From contig NZ_JAODTZ010000055.1 of NCBI RefSeq assembly GCF_025399795.1, positions 1 to 64,000 on the forward strand: 64,000 nt of DNA, given 5' to 3'. Below, in pieces: positions 33,401 to 41,452 of this stretch. The notes beneath the pieces were generated by a model that had not been told where the DNA came from, searched no databases, and saw nothing but the letters and a program-made list of their open reading frames with translations. The position numbers were made by a program, and so were the translations under genes. This stretch comes from Streptomyces rhizosphaerihabitans (GTDB taxonomy: Bacteria; Actinomycetota; Actinomycetes; Streptomycetales; Streptomycetaceae). Position 1 is the stretch's first letter. Every line of letters begins with the position of its first letter.

Positions 33401-33570
33401 ATATAGGAGTTCCGCGGCTGGGACGGAACCACCGTCTCCTGTGCCACGGGCACAGCGGACGCGGATGTCGGCAGCAGCGGGATCAGACCGCCCGCGAGCG
33501 CCGCCGACGCGGCGGTGGCGACAGCGACGCGTCTCACCCGGGCGCGACGGACGAAGTCATGACGAACCAA
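30451..33570 (-). CDS. Large secreted protein with C-terminal FG-GAP/VCBS repeats
   Basis: About 1039 residues. A twin-basic, Ala-rich signal peptide (RRARVRRVAVATAASAALAG, ending near SASA) directs export. Most of the protein looks like beta-propeller blades. The last 220 residues carry four FG-GAP-type repeats with calcium-binding loops: GDLNGDRCNDVLV, GDLTGDRRPDLLA, GDLNGDGIGDVLA and GDITGDGKNDLVE. I chose the TTG at 33570 because GGGAGGG precedes it at good spacing and no other in-frame start gives a signal peptide. Its function is unknown; proteins of this kind bind sugars or proteins at the cell surface. Confidence 0.8.
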   Translation of the reverse strand: MVRHDFVRRARVRRVAVATAASAALAGGLIPLLPTSASAVPVAQETVVPSQPRNSYMSAAFLNSSSANGHDSAGAQGVFHRVEGSALYMWTRYADGESVPVPVRTGVSAIPTGSDVLAYRYADGRVEFWNAADGTTQSLQMPAGTGFLNPYDNLVVGFRNVAAEDGTSTRTIHLLTPGVDGGTRDVTVGGGPAGLTLGLPAGADARSVFLRATLDGESRLVAVDRESGQVQSWSGPLPIAYSKVWISPDHVVVAAYDKAKVMVFPRADLSATPAEVVLRNVGDQVNSTHDLAVVGDWLVNGINQVVAQPIGGDAAVTLMPSSSYGMVSGQGGTAVKIGRTGADDWGIQRIAPGPDGAPVVTQVKPLPKPPVPVQGISLDQGRLVVTDTSRNGMRDDYVRTVAVTGSPEYGERGDFTPRLTSDVLIGSCDTDSASCAPLHGTADGRIVWLEHGSETAELLRVNGPTAAGLWQRAVPAGGRVTDVSGRYVLYTAADKQYAYAIGGDGTPALTRTPGAAALSGDVLWTAGSTPGTVTAYDLTAKKTTETLTTDAGCTPTELQALGRWIYWTCDGRAGVFDRTAKKSVAVPADEAKLGDGYVVTHDKAAGKLTLTAVAGGSAESLVIGDLPDTGVSQRDVRWTVDESGANAAYVDGLQRVHLVASGVAQQPLRLLTPAQKASYVEQSEIDTTPDTLTTLLLSKPSSSWRLTVRNKAGKVVDTQDGGAARGELSVGWSGVDRTLPGDVLLPNGSYDWTLSVTPADGVGGPLEVGGTVGLRKAAPARHDHTGSGGRGPDGIGDLLTLNSSGGLTFQQGDGKGAFAGKVTGNGWSTKAVAVPFGDLNGDRCNDVLVRMSDGSLRGYKPACGTAPTPSTSYKALGTGWNAYNVLTSPGDLTGDRRPDLLARKASTGDLYLFAAKSDGTLAAGKKIRTAWTGYTKIVGAGDLNGDGIGDVLARDKAGTLYRYNGTGTGLLKDRVKVFSAWGASYNAIVGVGDITGDGKNDLVERDTSGNVYRNAGTGTGSFGSRVKITGGWQGYKGLF

Positions 33571-33726
33571 AGGGAACCCTCCCGGAACAGTGCGGAGAGG
33601 CGTCTGCCGTCCCAGGCATCGGCCTGGCCCCCAGTCGTCGCATCCTCCACAGAAGTTCCCTGATCCTACCGGGAGTTGGAAGGTGAACGGGAAAACATTT
33701 TCCACGGCTCGACCCCCGGAAACGAC

Positions 33727-33763
33727 GATGTGGCCCCCACCCGGACCGGGTGGGGGCCACATC
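33727..33763. terminator. Strong hairpin downstream of the DEAD-box helicase gene
   Basis: A perfect 18-bp inverted repeat (33727-33744 and 33746-33763) lies 21 bp beyond the helicase stop codon, in front of the FG-GAP gene. Confidence 0.8.
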
Positions 33764-33784
33764 ACTTCACTGAGCTACTGGGCG

Positions 33785-36055
33785 TCAGCCGTTGCGCTTC
33801 CAGCGCGGCTTCTCGTCACGGCGGAACGAACCAGGAGCGGTGCCGGTGCCGGTCGTGCGGTGGTCGTCGCGACGGGCGGTCGGACGGTCGTGGCCGGAGC
33901 GGAAGCTGCCGCCCGCGGGACGGTCGCCCTGACGGTCACGGTTGAAGGGACGGTCGCTGCCCCGGTGGCCGGCACCACGGTTGTCGTCACGACGCTCGAA
34001 AGAACGGCCGCCACGGTCGTCGCGGTTGAAGCCGCCACCGCTGCGGTTGTCGTCACGACGCTCGAAAGAACGGCCGCCACGGTCGTCGCGGTTGAAGCCG
34101 CCACCGCTGCGGTTGTCGTCACGACGCTCGAAAGAACGGCCACCGCGGTCATCGCGGTTGAAGCCGCCACCGCTGCGGTTGTCGCGGTTGAAGCCACCGC
34201 CACGGTTGTCGTCACGGTTGAAGCCGCCACCACTGCGGTTGTCGCGGTTGAAGCCACCGCCACGGCTGTCGTCACGACGCTCGAAAGAACGGCCGCCACG
34301 GTCGTCACGGTTGAAGCCGCCACCACTGCGGTTGTCGCGGTTGAAGCCACCGCCACGGCTGTCGTCACGACGCTCGGAGGAACGGCCACCGCGGTCGTCG
34401 CGGTTGAAACCGCCACCGCTGCGGTTGTCGTCACGGCGGAAGCCGCCGCGGTCGTTGTCGCGACGCTCGTAGTTGCCCCGCTCGTCGCGGCGCTGACGCG
34501 GCTCGTAGGCGGGACGCTCGGCCGGCTCGGCGGCGACGGCCTCGGTGGCCGGGGTCTCGACGACGACCTCGGCAGCGGCCTCGGCGGCAGCGGCGACGGC
34601 CACCTCCGGGTCCTCGCCCCGCTCACGCGCGGCACGGGCGACCAGACGGTCGGCCTCACCGCGCAGCTCGGCGGCACGACGCTGCGCGCGCTCCAGTTCC
34701 TTGGTGAGCTGGGTGACCTCGCGCTCGGCCTGCTGGGCGGCGTCGCCCGCGGACTGGGCCTGGACCTCGGTCATCGACCGGGCGCCGGTGATCTCGGCGA
34801 CCTCGGGCTCGAAGGCCGTGCCCGAGTTGATGATGTGACGCGCGGCGTCGACGCCCGCGTCCTCCATCAGCCGGAAGATCTGGCGGCGCTGGTGCGGCAG
34901 CGACAGCGACACGACGGTGCCGGAGCGGCCCGCGCGAGCGGTACGGCCGGAGCGGTGCAGGTAGTCCTTGTGGTCACCGGCCGGGTCCACGTTCAGGACC
35001 AGGTCGATGCCGTCGACGTGGATACCGCGGGCGGCGACGTCGGTCGCGACGAGCGCGTTGACGTAACCGTCCTTGAAGTCGGCCAGCGTCCGGGTGCGGG
35101 CGCCCTGCGTCATGCCGCCGTGCAGCGCGTCGGCCTTCACACCGGCGTCGCGCAGCTGCTCCGCGATGCGGTCGGCGCCCAGCTGGGTGCGGACGAAGAT
35201 GATCGTGCGGCCCTTGCGGGAGGCGATCGCGGCGGTGACCGGCGCCTTGTCCTTGGGCTTCACGATGAGGATGTGGTGCGACATGGTCGTGACGTTGCCC
35301 TGGGCGCTGTCGACCTCGTGCGTCACCGGGTTGGTCAGGTAGCGCTTGACCAGCGTGGAGATCTCGTTCTCCATCGTGGCGGAGAACAGCATGCGCTGGC
35401 CGCCGGCCGGGATCTGGTCGAGCAGCTCGGTGACCTCGGGCAGGAAGCCCAGGTCCGACATCTGGTCGGCCTCGTCGAGGACGGCGATCTGGGTGTTCTC
35501 CAGCGAGCAGGCGCCGCGGTTGATGATGTCGCGCAGACGGCCCGGGGTGGCGACGAGGACGTCGACGCCGCGCTCCAGGGCGTAGATCTGGTTGCCCATC
35601 GACGTACCGCCGCAGACGACCTTCATCTTCAGGCCGAGGACGTCGCCGTAGGGCTGCAGCGCGTCGGCGACCTGCATGGCCAGCTCACGGGTCGGCGTGA
35701 GGATGACGGCGCGCGGCTTCTTCTTCTCGGTGTGACCGCCGGCGAGCTGCGCCAGGGCCGGCAGACCGAAGGAGAGGGTCTTGCCGGAGCCGGTGCGGCC
35801 ACGGCCGAGGATGTCCTTGCCGGCCAGGGCGTCCGGGATGGTCGCGGCCTGGATCGGGAAGGGGCTGGTCACGCCGTTCTGCGCGAGCTTGCGGACGATG
35901 CCCTCGGGGAGACCGAGGTCCCCGAAGGTCATCTCGGGAGCGGACTCGACGGTCTCGACAGCCTCGATGAGCTCGGCGGTCTCGACGGCCTCGACCGCGT
36001 CGTTGTTCTCGTTGTTCTCGGGCACGACGACGTGATCAGTACTGGAAACAGACAT
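33785..36055 (-). CDS. DEAD-box RNA helicase with repetitive RGG-like tail
   Basis: A 756-residue helicase. After an acidic N-terminus come the Q motif (TSPFPIQAATIP), motif I GRGRTGSGKT (84-93), TPTRELAMQ, DEAD in VLDEADQMSD, FSAT, VATDVAARGI and HRSGRTARAG. From about residue 525 the tail is low-complexity, with repeated GGGFNRDDRGGRSFERRDD units, and ends in a basic KPRWKRNG. It would remodel structured RNA, as CsdA/DeaD-like proteins do in ribosome assembly, cold adaptation and mRNA decay. ATG 36055 with GGAAGG upstream. It has a long 5' leader. Confidence 0.93.
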   Translation of the reverse strand: MSVSSTDHVVVPENNENNDAVEAVETAELIEAVETVESAPEMTFGDLGLPEGIVRKLAQNGVTSPFPIQAATIPDALAGKDILGRGRTGSGKTLSFGLPALAQLAGGHTEKKKPRAVILTPTRELAMQVADALQPYGDVLGLKMKVVCGGTSMGNQIYALERGVDVLVATPGRLRDIINRGACSLENTQIAVLDEADQMSDLGFLPEVTELLDQIPAGGQRMLFSATMENEISTLVKRYLTNPVTHEVDSAQGNVTTMSHHILIVKPKDKAPVTAAIASRKGRTIIFVRTQLGADRIAEQLRDAGVKADALHGGMTQGARTRTLADFKDGYVNALVATDVAARGIHVDGIDLVLNVDPAGDHKDYLHRSGRTARAGRSGTVVSLSLPHQRRQIFRLMEDAGVDAARHIINSGTAFEPEVAEITGARSMTEVQAQSAGDAAQQAEREVTQLTKELERAQRRAAELRGEADRLVARAARERGEDPEVAVAAAAEAAAEVVVETPATEAVAAEPAERPAYEPRQRRDERGNYERRDNDRGGFRRDDNRSGGGFNRDDRGGRSSERRDDSRGGGFNRDNRSGGGFNRDDRGGRSFERRDDSRGGGFNRDNRSGGGFNRDDNRGGGFNRDNRSGGGFNRDDRGGRSFERRDDNRSGGGFNRDDRGGRSFERRDDNRSGGGFNRDDRGGRSFERRDDNRGAGHRGSDRPFNRDRQGDRPAGGSFRSGHDRPTARRDDHRTTGTGTAPGSFRRDEKPRWKRNG
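33990..34480 (-). repeat. Tandem coding repeats in the helicase tail
   Basis: Units of roughly 27-57 bp recur in the same frame, encoding variations of GGGFNRDDRGGRSFERRDD. Some neighbouring units are identical at the DNA level, as expected from recent slippage or recombination, so copy number is likely to vary between strains. Confidence 0.85.
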
Positions 36056-36576
36056 GCGAAATGCGAACCTTCCGGAGTTCTTCGGCACGCGCCCAAACTC
36101 CGTGAAGTCGCAAACGACCGCCTCTATGCGGTCCGGCCACGGCAAGGGAGAGTACGCGCCACGCGGCGCTCTCTGCGGCGGCGCCGGGCAAATGGGATCA
36201 AACGATCTACTACCATACGCACCCTTCCCCCATGAAGGCAAACTGAGCCTCATACGAGCAGGTACGGGTGCGTTCTGGCCACCTGCTCGCTTCAACAAAG
36301 TTACCCCGGCCGCGCCGACCGCGCTGTTGAACGGGCCACATCCACGGCCCCGATCCCCGTGAACCCCGCCACACCCACCGCATCCGGTACGTCCACGAGG
36401 ACCGGCACCGGCGCCCCAAGACGTCCACGGCGACCGGCGCCGGCGACCTCACGGCATCCACGGCATCCATGGCGACCAGGGCAGCCAGGGCGGCCGACAC
36501 CGACCGCCCCACGACGTCCACGCGACCGACGCCGGCGCCCTCGTGCGACCCCTGCCCAGCCTCGCCTCCGGCCCCA
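36056..36576. other. Intergenic region upstream of the helicase
   Basis: These 521 bp hold no gene I can support. The 200 bp nearest the helicase form its leader. A lower-GC patch at 36190-36230 contains a plausible minus-strand promoter (TGGTAGTAGATCG). The remainder is low-complexity GC with repeated GGCGACC-like runs. Confidence 0.45.
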
Positions 36577-37095
36577 CTACACGGGTGAGCCCGCTTCGGG
36601 GGCCGGTTCCCGCTGGACCAGCTGCGTGACCGGCTGCTCGTGCGCCGACGACGACGGCTCCGCCGGGCCGGGGTCGGGGGGCGCCGGCGACGAGACGGGC
36701 GGGGACTCAGGAGTCGGCTCCGCCGTCGTCCGCGTGGGACTCGGCTCGCCGCCCGGCGGCATGGAGTCCGTGGACGGCCCTCCGCCCGTCTCCGTCGCCT
36801 TCGCGGACGGCTTCGCGCCCGGGGACGCCGACGACGACGCGCCGTCGGACGCGGACTCTCCCGGCTTCGCCGAGGCCCTGTCGCCCTTGCCGCCCTTTCC
36901 GCTCCTGCCGCCGTACGACCCGACTCCACCGCCTCCTGCCGCGGTCCCGCCGCCGGGCGCCTCGCCGGCCCGTCGCCCCGCCGAGTGCGAGGGCCCCGGG
37001 CGTCCCGCGTCGTCGCCGACGCTCATGCAACCGGCGGCGGCGGCAACGGCCATGACCGTGGCGGCCAGACGGACGGGTACGTACAAGGCGCGCAC
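36577..37095 (-). CDS. Small lipoprotein, Pro/Ser/Gly-rich, function unknown
   Basis: A 172-residue protein starting at GTG 37095 with GGAGGTGG eight bases upstream. The signal sequence ends in the lipobox AAAAGC, so Cys23 should be lipidated and the protein anchored to the outer face of the membrane. The mature part is low-complexity, rich in Ser, Pro, Gly and Lys, ending EPAPEAGSPV, with no domain I recognise. It may be a surface spacer or stalk. It lies 192 bp downstream of the serine-hydrolase-fold gene in the same direction. Confidence 0.7.
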   Translation of the reverse strand: MRALYVPVRLAATVMAVAAAAGCMSVGDDAGRPGPSHSAGRRAGEAPGGGTAAGGGGVGSYGGRSGKGGKGDRASAKPGESASDGASSSASPGAKPSAKATETGGGPSTDSMPPGGEPSPTRTTAEPTPESPPVSSPAPPDPGPAEPSSSAHEQPVTQLVQREPAPEAGSPV

Positions 37096-37287
37096 GGGCG
37101 GCCACCTCCGAACGGGGTGTCCCCCGCTCGAGAGGAGCCGGGAGCGTGGGGAGAAGCGGGAGTTCTCCCTGTCCAACTCCCGCCGCCCGCAGGAGGACAC
37201 GCGTCCTCCGGGCCCAACCGGGCCCGGAGGACGTACGGGAAGCGGGCTGTTCCCGCGCGGCGCCTGCGATCCGGGAGGTGCCGCGGG

Positions 37288-38538
37288 TCAGCCGATCGCC
37301 AGCGGGGCCTGCGGGGCCAGCGCGGCCGCGATGCGCTGGGCGACCACTTCGGCCATGTTGCCGTCGGGCGTGTCCTTGGTCTTGGTGGCGTTGACCGCGA
37401 TGGCCAGACGGTCGGACGGGAGATACGCCTGGATCGCCGCGTAGCCCGAGAACGACGGGTTCTGCAGGACCCATCCGTTGATCACGATGACACCGAGCCC
37501 GAAGTGCCTGGCCTCGGTCTGCTCCAGGCAGATCGTGGCGGGACAGGTGGCGGTCGCATGGCCGAGACCGACCGTGCCCGGGTTGAGCAGGGTGCGGTAG
37601 GAGCGGTGCGAGAGGAGCTCGCCGCTGCCGATGGCCGCTGCCGAGCGGGCCAGGTCACAGACGTGCGTGGTGATGACCGCGCCGGGCGCGGTGGTCCACG
37701 ACGGGTTCCAGAAGGTGGATTCCTCGTACAGGCCGCGCTCGGAGGTGAAGGCGTGCAGGACCGGACGCGGGATGTCGGGGGTGAAGTTGTTCCGGGTGTT
37801 GTCGAGACCCAGCGGCCCCGTGACCCGCTCCCTCAGGAACTTGTCGATCCGGGTGCCGGTGATCTTCTCCAGTGCCTGGATCAGCAGCACGTAATTGGCG
37901 TGGGAATAGCTCCAGTTGGTGCCCGGCTTGTACCAGAACGGGTGGCTGTAGGGGTACGCGAGCAGCTGGTTCGGGGTCCACTGGCGGAACGGGTGGGCCT
38001 CCAGCTCGGCCAGGAACGCCGGGTCGGTGACGTAGTCGTGCAGCCCGGTGGTGTTGGTGGCCAGCATCCGCAGGGTGATCTGGTTCGCCTTGGGCAGAGT
38101 GGGCAGCCAGCGCTCCACGGTGTCGTCGAGGCGGACCTTCCCCTCCTGGACGAGCTGGAGGAGGGCCGTGCCGACATAGGAGAAGGCCACGGAACCGGCA
38201 CGGAAGTGCATGTCCGGCTGGGCCGGGACACCGGTCATGGACTCGCCGAGCGCGTCGGTGAGGACCTCTCGCCCGCCGCTGGTGACCTTCAACTCCACGG
38301 ATTTCAGATGGAGTTCGGCCTTCGCTTTGCGGGTGATGCTGAGAACCTCACGGGCCTCGCCGTCGAGAGGTCTCGCGGTCCTCACGCAGTCGCTTCCGTC
38401 AGGGCGTCCGGGCCCCCCGGCGAACGCCGGTGCGGCGGCGGAGGTCTGGACCGTGACGGCGAGGAGCGCGGCGCAGAGGAGGGCCGCGCGGGCGCGCGCA
38501 CGCGTCCTCGGACGCGTCGGGGAAGGGGTGCGTGTCAT
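37288..38538 (-). CDS. Secreted beta-lactamase/DD-peptidase-fold protein lacking catalytic motifs
   Basis: A 416-residue secreted protein with a signal peptide ending near AAAPAFA. Overall it follows the class C beta-lactamase/DD-carboxypeptidase family. The SxxK motif, however, reads SVAF (Ser116, Phe119), so the general-base lysine is gone. The YxN motif reads YSH (Tyr211, His213), and no clear HxG/KTG triad follows. The frame is intact and long, so this is probably a pseudoenzyme binding peptidoglycan or a small molecule, not a decayed gene. ATG 38538 preferred. It is divergent from the zincin gene. Confidence 0.8.
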   Translation of the reverse strand: MTRTPSPTRPRTRARARAALLCAALLAVTVQTSAAAPAFAGGPGRPDGSDCVRTARPLDGEAREVLSITRKAKAELHLKSVELKVTSGGREVLTDALGESMTGVPAQPDMHFRAGSVAFSYVGTALLQLVQEGKVRLDDTVERWLPTLPKANQITLRMLATNTTGLHDYVTDPAFLAELEAHPFRQWTPNQLLAYPYSHPFWYKPGTNWSYSHANYVLLIQALEKITGTRIDKFLRERVTGPLGLDNTRNNFTPDIPRPVLHAFTSERGLYEESTFWNPSWTTAPGAVITTHVCDLARSAAAIGSGELLSHRSYRTLLNPGTVGLGHATATCPATICLEQTEARHFGLGVIVINGWVLQNPSFSGYAAIQAYLPSDRLAIAVNATKTKDTPDGNMAEVVAQRIAAALAPQAPLAIG

Positions 38539-38702
38539 GCCCGCACTATTGCCGGACAATCAATCGCAATTCGACAGAACACTCCGGAACTGTTATGAGA
38601 CACCCCATGTGGGGCAGGCGGTCGGTTTCCCTCCGCCGGATCCGGCCCTTCGGAGTCTCCGTCGTACGCCGCCGGTGGCGCGCCGTCCCCGACAATGGCC
38701 TT

Positions 38703-39053
38703 GTGCTGGAGATGACGCGCGAAACCTTCGAAGAGCTCGTGAGCCAGGCGCTCGACCGGATCCCGCCCGAGCTGACCCGGGTCATGGACAACGTCGCCGT
38801 CTTCGTCGAGGACGAGCCTCCGGCGGACGACCCCGAACTGCTGGGCCTCTACGAGGGCACCCCGCTCACCGACCGCGGCGAGTGGTACGCCGGGGTGCTC
38901 CCCGACCGCATCTCGATCTACATGGGCCCCACGCTGCGCATGTGCGAGACCCCCGACGCCGTGGTCCACGAGGTCGCGGTGACCGTGATCCACGAGATCG
39001 CCCACCACTTCGGCATCGACGACGAGCGGCTGCACGAACTGGGCTGGGGCTGA
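38703..39053 (+). CDS. Small metallopeptidase-family (zincin) protein
   Basis: A 116-residue protein matching the family of short actinobacterial zincins. HEIAHHFGIDDERLHELGW carries the HExxH zinc-binding and catalytic motif with a downstream Asp/Glu ligand. MDNVAVFVEDEPP is the usual N-terminal signature. Its substrate is unknown and it lacks a signal peptide, so it should be cytosolic. I chose GTG 38703 (VLEMTRETFEEL); ATG 38712 is the alternative. Confidence 0.85.
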   Translation: MLEMTRETFEELVSQALDRIPPELTRVMDNVAVFVEDEPPADDPELLGLYEGTPLTDRGEWYAGVLPDRISIYMGPTLRMCETPDAVVHEVAVTVIHEIAHHFGIDDERLHELGWG

Positions 39054-39153
39054 CCGGACCGGGGCCGCCCGAAACACCGTCGGACCCGCGGCCGAGCGCC
39101 GGAATCCCCGCACCCCGGCGCCGCGACACAGTGACCGGACGCCCGCGCACCCA

Positions 39154-39252
39154 CCCCGGCACGGCGACCGATGGCCCGCACACCCGCCCCGGCACGGCGA
39201 CCGGACGCCTTCACACCCGCCCCGGCACGGCGACCGGACGCCCGCGCACGCG
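39154..39252. repeat. Three 33-bp tandem repeats between zincin and phosphoesterase genes
   Basis: The unit CCCCGGCACGGCGACCG plus 16 bases starts at 39154, 39187 and 39220, exactly 33 bp apart, with degenerate copies on both sides (about 39120-39300). Periodicity is a multiple of three, but no coding use is evident. Confidence 0.8.
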
Positions 39253-39313
39253 CCCCCCGACAGGGCGTCGGAACTCCCGCATACCCGCCCCGGCCCTTGG
39301 GCATACGGGACCA

Positions 39314-40897
39314 ATGGCCCGCGTCCTCGTTGCCGCAACCGCCACCGTCCGCCGCATGACCGACCGCGCCCGACCGGCGCTGCACGCGCTCACCCGCCGT
39401 CGCCACGGCCGCCGCAAGGGCCCGGTGCTCGAGCTCGCCGTCCGGCCGAACCCGTACGCCCGCGCCCTCGGGCTTCTCTGCGTGGTGCTGCTCGGCGCCT
39501 GGCTGGGACTGCTGGTCGTGGGCAACGTCCGCGTCCCGGTCGGCCCCATGAACACCACCATGACCCTGCGCCCCTCCCTCACCGGCGGCACGAAGATCAA
39601 CATATCGCCGCTCGGGGCGCTGGAACTGCGCAGTCACGAGGCTCCGCTGCGCCTCGACGTGGACGTGGACCGGCTCGACCCGGAGCGCTCCCAGGCCCTC
39701 GTCGACCACCCGGAGCGCCTCGCCGGACTCCAGGACGAAGTCGTGCGGGACGTCGAGCACGGCACCCTCGACCTGGCCGTCCGCTCCTGCATAGCGGTGG
39801 TCGCCGGCGCCTCCGCCCTCGGCCTCGCGGTCTACCGCCGCCCGCGCCGGGCCCTCACCGCGGGCGGCCTCGCCCTCGCCCTGCTGACCGCCTCCGGAGC
39901 GACCGCCTTCGCCACCTGGAACCCCGAGTCGGTCCTGGAGCCCAAGTACTCCGGACTCCTCGCCTCCGCGCCTTCCCTGGTCGGCGACGCCCGCAGCATC
40001 GTCAGCGAATTCGACGTCTACCAGAAGGAGTTGGCGCGTCTGGTGACAAACGTGACGAAGCTGTACGACGTCACCTCCACCCTCCCCGTCTACGAGCCCG
40101 ACCCGACCACGATCCGGGTCCTGCACGTCTCCGACATCCATCTGAACCCGGCGAGCTGGAAGATCATCGCCTCGCTCGTGAAGCAGTACGCCATCGACGT
40201 GATCGTCGACTCCGGCGACACCATGGACCACGGATCGGCGGCCGAGAACGGCTTCCTGGACCCGATCCGGGACCTGGGCGCCCCGTACGTCTGGGTCCGC
40301 GGCAACCACGACTCGCGCGAGACACAGCACTACCTGGAACGCATGAAGAACGTGCACGTCCTCGACGACGGCCGCGCGGTCACCATCGCGGGCCTGCGCT
40401 TCGCCGGCATCGGCGACCCCCAGTTCACCCCGGACCGCTCGGCCGCGCCTGGCGGTGACGCGGCGGAGGATCTCGCGGGCGCCCGGCTGGCCTCGGCCCT
40501 GCGCGACCAGCTCGCCGCGGGCACCCCGGTGGACATCGCCGTCGCCCACGAACCGTCGGCCGCGCGCGGGACGGACGGCCAGGTGCCCCTGGCGCTGGCC
40601 GGCCATCTGCACCACGAAGGGATGGAGGTCATGAAGTACGGCACACGGCTGCGCGTCGAGGGCTCGACGGGCGGCAGCGGGCTGCGCGCGGTCGAGGGCG
40701 CGTACCCGGACCCGATCGAGGCCTCCGTCCTCTACGTGGACCGGGACACCCGCCGGCTCCAGGCCTGGGACGAGATCAGACTGGGCGGGCTGGGTCTGAC
40801 GACGGCCGAGGTCAGCCGCCATCTCGTGAAGGAGAACCAGCCCGGAGCCACCTCGTCGCCGACGCCCTCCCCGAGCCCCTCCGGGACCTCCCCGTAA
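39314..40897 (+). CDS. Membrane-anchored metallophosphoesterase
   Basis: A 527-residue protein. A basic N-terminus and two to three membrane segments (about 49-70 LGLLCVVLLGAWLGLLVVGN; also around 155-205) precede a calcineurin-like phosphoesterase domain at about 260-460. All metal motifs are present: VSDIHLN, DSGDTMD, RGNHDSR, AVAHEP and AGHLHHEG. The domain probably faces outward and acts on phosphodiesters or nucleotides; the substrate is unknown. The C-terminus ends in a Pro/Ser tail. It is followed by the tRNA cluster. Confidence 0.85.
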   Translation: MARVLVAATATVRRMTDRARPALHALTRRRHGRRKGPVLELAVRPNPYARALGLLCVVLLGAWLGLLVVGNVRVPVGPMNTTMTLRPSLTGGTKINISPLGALELRSHEAPLRLDVDVDRLDPERSQALVDHPERLAGLQDEVVRDVEHGTLDLAVRSCIAVVAGASALGLAVYRRPRRALTAGGLALALLTASGATAFATWNPESVLEPKYSGLLASAPSLVGDARSIVSEFDVYQKELARLVTNVTKLYDVTSTLPVYEPDPTTIRVLHVSDIHLNPASWKIIASLVKQYAIDVIVDSGDTMDHGSAAENGFLDPIRDLGAPYVWVRGNHDSRETQHYLERMKNVHVLDDGRAVTIAGLRFAGIGDPQFTPDRSAAPGGDAAEDLAGARLASALRDQLAAGTPVDIAVAHEPSAARGTDGQVPLALAGHLHHEGMEVMKYGTRLRVEGSTGGSGLRAVEGAYPDPIEASVLYVDRDTRRLQAWDEIRLGGLGLTTAEVSRHLVKENQPGATSSPTPSPSPSGTSP

Positions 40898-40977
40898 ACC
40901 GTTTTGGCGATACCCCCCGCCATCCCATATGCTCATGACGTCCCCGACGCGCTGAGAAGCGCCCAGGCGGGCCGATA

Positions 40978-41050
40978 GCCCTCATCGTCTAGCGGCCTAG
41001 GACGCCGCCCTTTCAAGGCGGTAGCACGGGTTCGAATCCCGTTGGGGGCA
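40978..41050 (+). tRNA. tRNA-Glu (UUC)
   Basis: A 73-base cloverleaf. The anticodon loop CTTTCAA gives UUC, and the T-arm ACGGGTTCGAATCCCGT is canonical. First of three closely spaced tRNA genes. Confidence 0.95.
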
Positions 41051-41096
41051 CGCAACACCGTGTGCGACACTATTCACGCGTCGCACGCAACAGCTT

Positions 41097-41171
41097 GGTC
41101 CTGTGGAGCAGTTTGGAGTGCTCGCCACCCTGTCAAGGTGGAGGCCGCGGGTTCAAATCCCGTCAGGACCG
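41097..41171 (+). tRNA. tRNA-Asp (GUC), copy 1
   Basis: A 75-base cloverleaf with anticodon loop CTGTCAA (GUC) and acceptor GGTCCTG/CAGGACC. It is identical to the copy at 46228. Confidence 0.95.
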
Positions 41172-41195
41172 CTGAGGTTTCTCCGGAAACCTCGT

Positions 41196-41269
41196 GGCTG
41201 GGTAGCTCAGTTGGTACGAGCGATCGCCTGAAAAGCGATAGGTCGCCGGTTCGACCCCGGCCCCAGCCA
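41196..41269 (+). tRNA. tRNA-Phe (GAA)
   Basis: A 74-base cloverleaf with anticodon loop CTGAAAA (GAA) and acceptor GGCTGGG/CCCAGCC. It closes the Glu-Asp-Phe cluster. Confidence 0.95.
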
Positions 41270-41273
41270 CAGC

Positions 41274-41306
41274 AAAGGCCTCGATCTTCGGATCGGGGCC
41301 TTTTTT
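41274..41306 (+). terminator. Intrinsic terminator of the tRNA cluster
   Basis: GGCCTCGATC, a TTCG tetraloop and GATCGGGGCC are followed directly by six T residues, a textbook rho-independent terminator. Confidence 0.9.
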
Positions 41307-41452
41307 CGTTTGCGCCGAAGCCGTCGGGCTCCCCCGCGCCATCGGTGTCCCGCCCGGCCCGTCATCGACTTGGCACGGCCCATGCATGGCGCTACCTTCT
41401 GGCCGGCGGACGCGACCGCGCGGACGCCATGTCTCGGACGGGGGAACGAGTG

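Noticed and set aside
36359..37444. A plus-strand frame rich in Arg and Pro upstream of and across the lipoprotein gene
   Set aside because: Low-complexity translation, no ribosome site, and it lies antisense to the lipoprotein with a convincing lipobox.
39154..39252. 33-bp repeats as a CRISPR array
   Set aside because: The copies are directly abutting with no unique spacers, and no cas genes are present.
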